Assembly (NCBI GenBank): GCA_028284565.1
Contig: JANQRM010000169.1
Coordinates: 1 to 12,777 of the forward strand
Reading direction: 5' to 3'
DNA from: Anaerolineae bacterium
GTDB lineage: Bacteria > Chloroflexota > Anaerolineae > Aggregatilineales > Phototrophicaceae
DNA length: 12,777 bases
This document shows positions 1-7,034 of the stretch, in pieces. The notes under the pieces were generated by a model. The model was given only the letters and a program-made list of their open reading frames with translations. It searched no databases and was not told the DNA's origin. Numbering within the stretch: the first letter of the stretch is position 1; each line of letters opens with the position of its first letter. A program made the translations under genes and the position numbers.

Positions 1-864
1 GGCGCGCCTGCGGGTGTGATTAATCTCATCAATGGGGATGCAGAGGCGATGGGACAGGTACTATTAGAGGATGAACGAGTTCGTAAAATCAGCTTTACGG
101 GCAGTGTCCGAGTTGGCAAATTACTGATGGATGGTGCATCCAAAACGGTGACTCATCTTTCGTTGGAACTAGGTGGTAATGCGCCCTTGCTAGTCTTTCC
201 AGATGTAAATGTTGAAGCAGTAGCTAAGAATGCAGTGGCATGGAAATATCGCAATTGCGGACAGGTTTGTGTTTCACCTCAACGTTTCTTTGTGCATTCA
301 CAAATCGCCGAAGAATTCATTGACCATGCGACAACTATTTCAAGAGATTTAGTGTTGGGCAATGGGCTGGAAGTGTCTACTGAGGTGGGTCCCTTGATTA
401 ATGCAACACAACGTGACCGCGTAGAACAATTAGTGACAGATACTGTCAATGAAGGGGCGCAAGTATTAGTTGGAGGAAGTCGTCCAATAAATGTCATAAA
501 GGGCTACTTTTATCAACCCACTGTTCTCACGAATGTTCACCAAGATATGCCTGTTTTCAAAGATGAAATTTTTGGCCCAGTGATGCCGATTATTCCATTT
601 GATGACCCAGAGGAAGTCCTGAGTTTGGCAAATTCAACTCCTTATGGATTGGCGGCATTTGTGCAGACAAATGACCTAAATACTGCGACGCAGATGAGTG
701 AACAGCTTGAATTTGGGATGGTCTGTATCAATGATTGGCTTCCAGCAACACCGGAGGCACCCTTTGGTGGTATTAAGCAAAGTGGATTTGGTCGAGAATG
801 CGGACTAGAAGGTTTTGAAGAATATACCGAAACGAAAACAATATTTATTGGTGGAGTAAGTTAG
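1..864 (+). CDS. NAD(P)-dependent aldehyde dehydrogenase, succinate-semialdehyde dehydrogenase-like (5' truncated by window)
   Basis: C-terminal ~287 residues of an aldehyde dehydrogenase; family members are about 450-490 residues, so roughly the first 180-200 lie outside the window. The open frame runs in from base 1 (GAPAGVINLINGD), so the GTG at 16 is an internal valine and not a start. Counting from the first complete codon, the cofactor-loop motif FTGSVRVGK begins near residue 32. The general-base glutamate of ELGGNAP is near 56, the nucleophilic cysteine of CGQVCVSPQR near 90, EIFGPV near 189, and the PFGGIKQSGFGRE signature is near the C-terminus. The catalytic residues are therefore intact. 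The family oxidises aldehydes to carboxylates with NAD(P)+. The C-terminal signature resembles GabD-type enzymes, but the substrate cannot be fixed from this fragment. It ends tail to tail with the response-regulator gene, 16 bases away. Confidence 0.93.
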   Translation, partial: GAPAGVINLINGDAEAMGQVLLEDERVRKISFTGSVRVGKLLMDGASKTVTHLSLELGGNAPLLVFPDVNVEAVAKNAVAWKYRNCGQVCVSPQRFFVHSQIAEEFIDHATTISRDLVLGNGLEVSTEVGPLINATQRDRVEQLVTDTVNEGAQVLVGGSRPINVIKGYFYQPTVLTNVHQDMPVFKDEIFGPVMPIIPFDDPEEVLSLANSTPYGLAAFVQTNDLNTATQMSEQLEFGMVCINDWLPATPEAPFGGIKQSGFGRECGLEGFEEYTETKTIFIGGVS

Positions 865-889
865 GACGTTATGCCTTGCCCTAACTTGC
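856..889. terminator. Inverted repeat over two convergent stop codons, possible bidirectional terminator
   Basis: The arms GTAAGTTAGG (856-865) and CCTAACTTGC (880-889) pair over 10 bp with one G-T wobble and a 14-base loop. They span the aldehyde dehydrogenase stop (862-864) and the response-regulator stop (881-883, minus strand). The position between two converging genes suits a shared terminator. Neither side has a strong T-tract, so termination efficiency is uncertain. Confidence 0.45.
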
Positions 890-1621
890 GGGTTGCTCTT
901 TACGGAAATTGACAAAGCGATAACCTACACCTCGTTCTGTCAAAATATATTTCGGGTCAGAAGGGTCTTCTTCGATTTTTTCCCGTAGATAATTGACATA
1001 AAGCCGAACATAATGTGCTTCGTCCCGATATTCATAACCCCATACTTTGGCTAGCAATTGATCGTGAGGAACCGTCCATCCGGCATTTTCGATGAGATGA
1101 TACAGTAGCCGATACTCCGTTGGACGTAACTTGACCCGGTCGTTTTCGACGATCACTTCGCGTTGATTGAAATCGACGCTCAAACGATCATCAATCTGTA
1201 AAATAGATTCTTCTGGCGATGTAGAAGGAGATTCGACACGCCGCAACACCGCTTTGATACGTCCAGAAAGCTCACGGGGTCCGAATGGTTTAGTGACATA
1301 ATCGTCTGCGCCGAGTTCTAAACCATAAACCTTGTCGTTCTCGTCCCCCTTTGCTGTGAGCATAATGACCGGAATAATTGAAAACTCACGGAGCAAGCGC
1401 AAAGTCTCAAAGCCGTCCATTTCTGGCATCATCACATCTAACAAGACGATGTCGGGTAGTTGGGTGCGGATAGATTCTAAGGCTTCAAGCCCACTATGTG
1501 CTTCGATAACCTGATGTCCCTCAAGTTCCAAGTTCATGCGAATGAAGCCAATCATCCGAGGTTCATCATCAACAACAAGAATTCGTTTACCAGAACGTTG
1601 ACTAGCTTTTTGTGGATTCAT
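881..1621 (-). CDS. OmpR/PhoB-family DNA-binding response regulator
   Basis: 246 residues, full length for the family. Residues ~13-130 are a receiver domain with the acidic pair D18-D19, phospho-acceptor D62 in [11 protein letters not shown], switch T89 in LTAKG, and K111 in VTKPF. Residues ~140-238 are a winged-helix DNA-binding domain; the stretch from [10 protein letters not shown] to ERGVGYRFV is typical of OmpR/PhoB. The protein should be a cytosolic transcription factor activated by phosphorylation at D62. No histidine kinase gene is in the window. This is the last gene of the minus-strand operon headed by a Ser/Thr kinase, 11 bases after the 81-residue gene, with only a weak TAGG ahead of its ATG. 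Its phosphodonor may be a distant histidine kinase, and Ser/Thr phosphorylation by the operon's kinase is possible (inference). Confidence 0.93.
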   Translation of the reverse strand: MNPQKASQRSGKRILVVDDEPRMIGFIRMNLELEGHQVIEAHSGLEALESIRTQLPDIVLLDVMMPEMDGFETLRLLREFSIIPVIMLTAKGDENDKVYGLELGADDYVTKPFGPRELSGRIKAVLRRVESPSTSPEESILQIDDRLSVDFNQREVIVENDRVKLRPTEYRLLYHLIENAGWTVPHDQLLAKVWGYEYRDEAHYVRLYVNYLREKIEEDPSDPKYILTERGVGYRFVNFRKEQPAS

Positions 1622-1632
1622 ATATGACGTAC

Positions 1633-1878
1633 CTAATCATCACGATATAGAATTTCAAAGTCTTCCTGTTCTTCATCTTCTGGAATGACTTGAACATAGT
1701 TAACACGCCACCAAGGAATAATGACTTCCCGAACCCCTTCATCAACCCAACGCACATCTTTCTCTTCACGACTTCGTGGGTTTCGCAGAATAATAACCGT
1801 ATCAGTAGGTTTAGAAAGCTCTTCTACCTCACCCTTAACCGGTTCTTGATTCGCAATATGTACGACAATAGTTGGCAT
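1633..1878 (-). CDS. Small conserved-looking protein of unknown function (81 aa)
   Basis: An 81-residue open frame between the FHA gene (13 bases) and the response-regulator gene (11 bases), with GAGG four bases before its ATG. There is no signal peptide or membrane helix. The sequence alternates hydrophobic and charged residues ([35 protein letters not shown]), suggesting a small all-beta fold. It ends in an acidic tail ([16 protein letters not shown]). The WW pair near residues 56-57 and the acidic tail could form a protein-binding surface. Operon position implies a role in the kinase/phosphatase/FHA pathway. I do not recognise a named family. The coding call rests on packing in the operon, the ribosome binding site and ordinary protein-like composition. 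Confidence 0.8.
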   Translation of the reverse strand: MPTIVVHIANQEPVKGEVEELSKPTDTVIILRNPRSREEKDVRWVDEGVREVIIPWWRVNYVQVIPEDEEQEDFEILYRDD

Positions 1879-1891
1879 GTTCCCTCACTTA

Positions 1892-2398
1892 CTATCTCTT
1901 CTCAAAATAAATATGGGCAATGAGCTTGCCTAAGCGGATTTCGTCCCCATCGCGGATAATTCGTGGCTGATCGGGGACTAAACGTTGCCCATTCAAAAAG
2001 GTACCGTTAGAGCTCCCATTGTCCATCAGCGTTAACGTATCATCAGCAAATTCAATAGATGCATGATGTCGAGATACTCCCTTATCCAATGCGCCGTAGG
2101 GTGTAAAGTCGACATCCGGCTGGGTATCACTGCTAGAATCGAAACGACCCAAACTAATACTCTTGGCCGGTACTAGCGTTAGAGGTTCCGCAGAGTCGCG
2201 GACATGCAAGACTACATTGGAGTCAGTCCCAAAGTTGGCAGACCCCCAAGTGCCTTTTTCTGTAACATTCAACGGATCATTTGGAACTTGTTTAGTAGGC
2301 AAAGTAGCACTGACGGTATCAGATAAGTTTTGCCCGCAATCTTCACAAAACAACAGCCCTTCAAGATTGTTAAAACCACAATTCGGACAAATAATCAT
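1892..2398 (-). CDS. FHA-domain protein with N-terminal zinc ribbon
   Basis: 168 residues. An N-terminal zinc ribbon has cysteines at 4, 7, 18 and 21 (CPNCG, then CEDCG). A polar linker of ~25-60 follows. The FHA domain spans roughly residues 62-165 and keeps the phosphothreonine-binding set: G83-R84, S108-R109-H110 and N130 in NGSSNGTFLNG. FHA domains bind phosphothreonine peptides, so this is the likely reader of marks made by the kinase and removed by the phosphatase of the same operon. It is cytosolic, with no membrane segment. An in-frame TAA two codons upstream of the ATG fixes the start. The leader is unusual: AGGAG lies 34 bases before the ATG, with a perfect hairpin between them. Linker threonines could be kinase targets, as in GarA/OdhI-type FHA proteins, but no ETTS motif is present. 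Confidence 0.92.
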   Translation of the reverse strand: MIICPNCGFNNLEGLLFCEDCGQNLSDTVSATLPTKQVPNDPLNVTEKGTWGSANFGTDSNVVLHVRDSAEPLTLVPAKSISLGRFDSSSDTQPDVDFTPYGALDKGVSRHHASIEFADDTLTLMDNGSSNGTFLNGQRLVPDQPRIIRDGDEIRLGKLIAHIYFEKR

Positions 2399-2408
2399 GA
2401 GTTAAACA

Positions 2409-2426
2409 CGTATTCTTGAGAATACG
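2409..2426 (-). promoter_or_regulatory. Perfect hairpin between ribosome binding site and FHA start
   Basis: CGTATTCTTGAGAATACG is an 18-base perfect dyad except for the central two bases (7-bp stem with a TTGA loop). It lies in the 59-base gap after the J-VWA gene, the only long gap in the operon. On the minus strand the order is AGGAG (2437-2433), hairpin, ten bases, ATG (2398). The hairpin could fold to shorten the effective spacing, tune expression of the FHA and downstream genes, or act as a DNA operator. It lacks a T-tract, so a terminator is unlikely. Confidence 0.5.
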
Positions 2427-2457
2427 GTTTCGCTCCTTTCTGAGTGGGGCAATTAGC

Positions 2458-3951
2458 TTAGTTATTATCAAGCATTGTATCTGGCATAATCAATGCTCTT
2501 GTTTGATATTTGAGTGTCTTTTTCCCTTTATCAGATAAAGCACTCGTGTAGGCAACGCGCTGGGCTTCTGACATAGTTTGCTGAGCAAGGTCTTCTTCGC
2601 CCATCTCAAGTAAACGAGTTGCTAAATTCTCCAAACGCCGAGTCGCTTCGACGATATTTCCTTCTTCGAGTGCTTCCTGTGCACGTTCTTGTAGTCGGTA
2701 AAGGGTTAATTTGCTTAATGCATCTAATATGACAGAAGGGGGCTCTTCGATATCGACATTTGATTTAACTTCTAAGGCAATATCGCTAATTGCACAGAAG
2801 GCTTGATTAGAATTCTGCAAAATGTCGCCGGTTGTGGCTAAACGTGCCACGGTGCGGAAACCTTCGCTCATATTTGACGGCATTTGAAATTGTAGGAGAA
2901 CAGATACTGGACGATTAATTTGTAAACCGCCCAGTCTTAATTCTTCATCCGCAATATCCAGTGGTTGTGGATGCGGAGACAACTTAAATGCGAGTTCTAA
3001 TTTGATATCAGGATCAGGAGCTACACTAAGCTTAAGCCGTTCTGTAAAGGCGTTACTCAAGCTACGGACTTGATTATTCAAAAAGCGAACGACACCACTC
3101 GCAGAGGTAATATAGGACGATGTGCCACCAGTTTTACTTGCAATTTCATCCAAAAATTCATCGTTCCAATCGCTACCCAACCCCATGGCACTAATACCAA
3201 TGCCTTTTTGTGCCGCCAGGTTCGCCAATTCCAAGCATCGTTCTTGATCACCAAATGTATGACCATCCGTTAAGAGAATGACATGATTGACCATTTTGCT
3301 ATCAAGGTACAACTCATTTTGAGAGATACCCGTGGATAAGCCCTGATATATTTCGGTTCCACCATATGCTGACATCATACTAACACGAGCTTTTAGGGCA
3401 GGTTTGTTGACAACAGGTGTTGCCTCAATGATGATATTCGCCCGATCATTAAAGCTGATGATGGATAAAACATCATTTTCTGTGAGGTTGTCGATGATTT
3501 GATGTGCCGCGACTTTGACTTTGTCGAGGCGCGTACCTTTCATAGAATTACTATGGTCCAAGACCAAAGTAAGGTTTAATTTGGAGTCCGTCCCGCCTTC
3601 AGTTTGTTGAGCTTCTGGTGCAGGGAATATTTCTGCTAGGAGGTAAATAACCTGTGACTCAGCAAGCGGGGCGATTGAACGTCGGCTAGGGGTAACTCGA
3701 AGGGTAAAATATAGATCGTTGGGATTCTTCTTTCGATCACGTTCTTCATCATAATGCTTCCGACTCAGGGAATCGGATAGTGCATTATAAGCGACAGACA
3801 CAGCTTGAAATTGCCCAGCTGCACCGGGGTGGTTAGGGTTAACGTCCGGATGAAGGCGTTGTGCTAAACGTCGGTAAGCTCGTTTTATGTCTTCGTCGCT
3901 TGTCTTGGGAGATACGCCTAAAACGCTATAATAATCTATATCAGTGGTCAT
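2458..3951 (-). CDS. J-domain / von Willebrand factor A fusion protein
   Basis: 497 residues. Residues ~5-70 form a J domain (DYYSVLGV, HPD at 34-36, a YNALSD helix and KHYDEERD), expected to recruit and stimulate a DnaK-type Hsp70. Residues ~122-300 form a VWA domain with a complete metal-ion adhesion site: D132-x-S134-x-S136, T199 in GGTEIYQG and D229 in LLTDGH. Residues ~305-410 look beta-rich, and ~410-480 are helical (RLQERAQEALEEGN). Zinc-finger and C-terminal substrate domains of true DnaJ are absent. No signal peptide or membrane helix is seen, so it should be cytosolic. It starts 3 bases after the PP2C stop, implying co-translation, with no clear Shine-Dalgarno. Known VWA proteins act as metal-dependent scaffolds; here it may connect Hsp70 to the phospho-signalling proteins (inference). 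Confidence 0.92.
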   Translation of the reverse strand: MTTDIDYYSVLGVSPKTSDEDIKRAYRRLAQRLHPDVNPNHPGAAGQFQAVSVAYNALSDSLSRKHYDEERDRKKNPNDLYFTLRVTPSRRSIAPLAESQVIYLLAEIFPAPEAQQTEGGTDSKLNLTLVLDHSNSMKGTRLDKVKVAAHQIIDNLTENDVLSIISFNDRANIIIEATPVVNKPALKARVSMMSAYGGTEIYQGLSTGISQNELYLDSKMVNHVILLTDGHTFGDQERCLELANLAAQKGIGISAMGLGSDWNDEFLDEIASKTGGTSSYITSASGVVRFLNNQVRSLSNAFTERLKLSVAPDPDIKLELAFKLSPHPQPLDIADEELRLGGLQINRPVSVLLQFQMPSNMSEGFRTVARLATTGDILQNSNQAFCAISDIALEVKSNVDIEEPPSVILDALSKLTLYRLQERAQEALEEGNIVEATRRLENLATRLLEMGEEDLAQQTMSEAQRVAYTSALSDKGKKTLKYQTRALIMPDTMLDNN

Positions 3952-3954
3952 ATT

Positions 3955-4983
3955 TTACTTGCTACCCGGGATTTTTATGAGGACTGCTGTGATGTTGTCT
4001 GTGCCGCCATTTGTGTTGGCAAGGGCGACCAATTTGTCGCAGGCTTGTTGAGGCGAATCGGATGAGTCAACAATTCGTTTAATATCATCATTGCTCATTA
4101 AGCCCCACAGACCATCACTACAAAGTAGAATTTGCGAATTAGGTGGCATAGGACGAATAAGACGCTCAACTTCAAGATTTTCGTTTTGCCCTAATGCCCG
4201 ATAGAGAACATTCTTTTGTGGATGATCTTCAGCTTCTTCAGGTGTTAGTTGTCCGAGTTCAATTAAGCGTTGAACTAAGGAATGATCGCGGGTTAGTTGT
4301 TCAACGCCGGAATTCCTAATCAAATATGCACGACTATCACCCACATGAGAGATATAAGCCAAATTACCAACCAACACGACAGCAGTTAATGTCGTTCCGC
4401 CATCTGGTACGGTCTCATGCACGACAGCATTAGCTTTTTGGGTGGCTGATACGAGTGATTCAACGATAGTTGGGCGTTCTGAATCTGTACTATCATCTGC
4501 GTCAAGCATTGGCACATAAATCGAACTGAGGACGTCTGATGCCAGATACTGTGCCGCAATGCTCGATGCTTTTTCACCATCATGGTGCCCGCCCATACCA
4601 TCAGCAACCACAAATAACCCAAAGTCAGGACGATTCTCTACGGTTCGACTACTAGCCAGAAAGACATAGCTGGAGTCTTGATTGTTCTCACGGATCATGC
4701 CTTGATGCGATGATTGCCCGAATGTAAGCTGGCTATTTTCTACAGATACGATACTTTCAGAGTCTAATGGGCGTGTTGCTCCATCTGGAATGTTGCGATC
4801 AACTAATTCCTGAGTTTTCCCATTACTGACAAACTGGCTCGTTGATGTTTCTGAAATATCATCAACAGCAGAAGCGGGGGCTGTCACAACATCCTGTGAG
4901 TCAGAATTTTTTTCATCTTCTGTTGATTGACCCAAAATGCGACGAAATATATTCATCAGACTTTTCCAGACGGTATTGAACAT
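3955..4983 (-). CDS. PP2C-family Ser/Thr protein phosphatase with N-terminal extension
   Basis: 342 residues, against about 240 for a minimal bacterial PP2C. The catalytic domain (~86-340) shows the metal-binding motifs in order: RENNQD (98-103), VVADGMGG (D128), GGTTLTAVV, HVGDSRAYL, LTRDHSLV, LLCSDGLWG and GGTDNITAV. It should dephosphorylate phospho-Ser/Thr using Mg2+ or Mn2+ and oppose the kinase encoded just upstream. The extra N-terminus begins with a likely amphipathic, basic helix (residues 1-18, MFNTVWKSLMNIFRRILG). An acidic Ser/Thr-rich linker follows (~20-80) and includes a TRPL segment at 70. The helix may associate with membrane or a partner, and the linker may be phosphorylated; both are inferences. 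The gene is spaced 3 bases from each neighbour. Confidence 0.95.
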   Translation of the reverse strand: MFNTVWKSLMNIFRRILGQSTEDEKNSDSQDVVTAPASAVDDISETSTSQFVSNGKTQELVDRNIPDGATRPLDSESIVSVENSQLTFGQSSHQGMIRENNQDSSYVFLASSRTVENRPDFGLFVVADGMGGHHDGEKASSIAAQYLASDVLSSIYVPMLDADDSTDSERPTIVESLVSATQKANAVVHETVPDGGTTLTAVVLVGNLAYISHVGDSRAYLIRNSGVEQLTRDHSLVQRLIELGQLTPEEAEDHPQKNVLYRALGQNENLEVERLIRPMPPNSQILLCSDGLWGLMSNDDIKRIVDSSDSPQQACDKLVALANTNGGTDNITAVLIKIPGSK

Positions 4984-4986
4984 AAA

Positions 4987-6918
4987 CTATACAGAGACAT
5001 TTGGAAGGGCGTAAATCGTGTGGTCAAACGACCCAAACAAGATCAATTCCTCTGTGATAAAAGGAATAGATGTAATGGGTGATTCGGTCTCGAATTTCCA
5101 TATTTCTTTGCCAGCACGTGTCTCAAGACAATAGAAGGTGCCATTTGTACTCGCAAAGTACAGGCGTTCATCATGGACAATTGGAGAGCCAACGATGGCT
5201 TTTTCTGTGTTAAACTTCCATTTTTCTTTACCGGTTTGTGTATTGATTGCATACATATGTCCATCAGTGCAACCAATAAATACCAGATTGCCATCAACGA
5301 CTGGGGAAGAAATAATCGGGGAGCCAGCACGGAAACGCCACATGCTAAATCCACTACCTGCATCAATTGTATAAAGAAATCCATCATATGAGCCTACATA
5401 GCAGATTCCTTCAATGTCAACATAGGGGCTTGATGTAATAGCGCGTTTGGCACGAAACGCCCATTTACGTGATCCATTGAGTTCTAGTCCAACAACCTCA
5501 CCACCTTCACTACCGACGATTACCATTTCATTGGTAACGAAGGGACGGCTCCGCACAGCAGAACCAAGATCATATTCCCATAGATAACGTCCATTTCCAG
5601 AGACTAAGGCATAGAGCTTTCCATCATCACTACCAAAGAACACATGACCATGAGCGACGCGGGCTGTCCCACGAATTTTATCGTTGGTTGTATACGACCA
5701 ATTAATGCGCCCATTTTTGTAGTCGAGAGCGTAAAAAGTGTAATCTTCAGACCCGAACATAATCAATTTGCTACTTTGGTCGACAACTGGCGAGGAGACA
5801 ATTCCACCATCAGTTGGGAATTTCCATATGAATTCACCATCCTCTTCATTTAATGCCCAGATATTCGTGTCATATGACCCGATAAAGACCATATTGTTGT
5901 AGACAACCGGACTACAGCGTATCTCGTCTTCAGTCTTGAAAGTCCATTTGGGTGTGATTGCACCTGTACCCGTTGCAACATCACCAAAGACAGTTGTTCC
6001 ATCCTCGGGTTGGTCGCCATTTGTTGCAATACGAGGTGCCATCTTGGGCTGACCATAGCGGACTTGGAGTAAGGCTTCCTTCATTTCAATACAATTCTGG
6101 AAGCGATTCTCTGCTTCAAAGGCAAGGGCTTTTTCAACAATTGTAATAAGCTCAGGCGAAGCCTCGTCGTTGAACTGATCAATGGGACGTTCTGAGAAAC
6201 TAAATGGTGTAGCAAGGCGAGGGTCTTGCCGTGTCAGAACTTGATGAAGCGTTGCACCCAAGCTATAAATATCACTCAGTGGATTCACATCACCTTTATA
6301 TTGCTCAGGTGCAGAGTAGCCTTCTGTACCGATCATGGTGTTCTTTTTGCCACTGACAAAAACTTTCGCAATACCGAAGTCAATCAACCGCACCTTGCCA
6401 AGATGATCAATCATGATATTGGCGGGTTTCATATCACGGAATATGATGGGCTCTGGTTGATGGCTATGCAAATAATGCAGAACATCACATAAATCAATTG
6501 CCCACTCTAAAATCTTATCGAGCGGCAAGGACTTGGTCTTGGTAAGAATTGCCTCTAAATCGCTTCCATTGATATATTCCATGACCAGATAGACTTGATC
6601 ATTTTGCTCGAAGGAATCATAGATTTTCGGGATAGCGGGATGAGCTAACGTGGCGAGTATATTGGCTTCACGTTGGAAGGTCTTGACCGTTGAGGCGCGC
6701 AAATCTGGATTGTTAGTAGTGACGATCATTTCCTTGATGGCAACTAGACGCTTAGCATCCGGGAAGTTTAGGTCACGCGCTTGGTAAACATGCCCTTGAC
6801 CGCCCCCGCCAAGTACCCCCAATATTTTATAGCGGGTGAGAAGAATCGTGTTGACCTGCAAAGCACCTTCAAATTGAACTTCATCAATCCCACCGCTGAA
6901 TTTTGTGGTTTCTGGCAT
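4987..6918 (-). CDS. Hanks-type Ser/Thr protein kinase fused to an eight-repeat PQQ/BamB-like beta-propeller
   Basis: 643 residues. The kinase domain (~30-285) has a glycine loop (GGGGQGHVY, 37-45), catalytic K62 in VAIKE, alpha-C E84, and a catalytic loop FRDMKPANIM with D162 and N167. DFG is at 180-182, activation-loop threonines at 194 and 198, and GYSAPEQY follows. The usual HRD is FRD, but all catalytic residues are present. A ~35-residue linker leads to eight repeats of ~40 residues from W325 to the C-terminus, each close to W-x-F ... SP-x-V ... (F/V)GS-x-D-G-x-(L/I)-YAL ... G, the PQQ-enzyme/BamB blade pattern. No transmembrane helix separates the halves, so both are cytosolic, unlike PknB-type receptors. 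The propeller is a likely ligand or protein sensor or substrate platform (inference). It is the first gene of the signalling operon, 3 bases ahead of its phosphatase. The start codon has only a weak ribosome binding site. Confidence 0.95.
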   Translation of the reverse strand: MPETTKFSGGIDEVQFEGALQVNTILLTRYKILGVLGGGGQGHVYQARDLNFPDAKRLVAIKEMIVTTNNPDLRASTVKTFQREANILATLAHPAIPKIYDSFEQNDQVYLVMEYINGSDLEAILTKTKSLPLDKILEWAIDLCDVLHYLHSHQPEPIIFRDMKPANIMIDHLGKVRLIDFGIAKVFVSGKKNTMIGTEGYSAPEQYKGDVNPLSDIYSLGATLHQVLTRQDPRLATPFSFSERPIDQFNDEASPELITIVEKALAFEAENRFQNCIEMKEALLQVRYGQPKMAPRIATNGDQPEDGTTVFGDVATGTGAITPKWTFKTEDEIRCSPVVYNNMVFIGSYDTNIWALNEEDGEFIWKFPTDGGIVSSPVVDQSSKLIMFGSEDYTFYALDYKNGRINWSYTTNDKIRGTARVAHGHVFFGSDDGKLYALVSGNGRYLWEYDLGSAVRSRPFVTNEMVIVGSEGGEVVGLELNGSRKWAFRAKRAITSSPYVDIEGICYVGSYDGFLYTIDAGSGFSMWRFRAGSPIISSPVVDGNLVFIGCTDGHMYAINTQTGKEKWKFNTEKAIVGSPIVHDERLYFASTNGTFYCLETRAGKEIWKFETESPITSIPFITEELILFGSFDHTIYALPNVSV

Positions 6919-6971
6919 GATCAGTACCGTTTACTCTATATATTTACAAAAGCTGGAATAAAGATTGATTT

Positions 6972-7000
6972 ATTATATTGAACCTGACACAATACCGCAA
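6972..7000 (-). promoter_or_regulatory. Promoter of the kinase/phosphatase/FHA operon
   Basis: On the minus strand, TTGCGG (7000-6995), a 17-base spacer and a consensus TATAAT (6977-6972) predict transcription from about 6965, leaving a ~47-base leader before the kinase ATG at 6918. It sits in the 116-base divergent gap shared with hemW. Confidence 0.65.
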
Positions 7001-7014
7001 TCTTCTTTCATAAT
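6985..7014 (+). promoter_or_regulatory. Possible hemW promoter
   Basis: TGACAC (6985-6990), an 18-base spacer and CATAAT (7009-7014) would give a very short leader of about 14 bases before the hemW ATG at 7035, where no Shine-Dalgarno is seen. A second option is TTGATT (6965-6970), 17 bases, CACAAT (6988-6993). Both overlap the minus-strand promoter, so the two directions may compete for polymerase. Confidence 0.3.
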
Positions 7015-7034
7015 CTTACACCAAAAACGCGATT

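Noticed and set aside
2409..2426. The hairpin as a CIRCE/HrcA heat-shock operator, suggested by the nearby J-domain gene
   Set aside because: It lacks the TTAGCACTC-N9-GAGTGCTAA sequence and lies downstream of, not before, the J-domain gene.
5043..6056. Several 70-115-codon frames on both strands inside the kinase gene
   Set aside because: Out-of-frame shadows of the propeller repeats, with no start signals and Cys/His/Trp-rich non-protein-like translations.
881..6918. Type VI secretion regulatory locus
   Set aside because: Kinase, PP2C and FHA are shared with that system, but no secretion structural gene (tss) is present in the window and the extra J-VWA and propeller domains do not fit.
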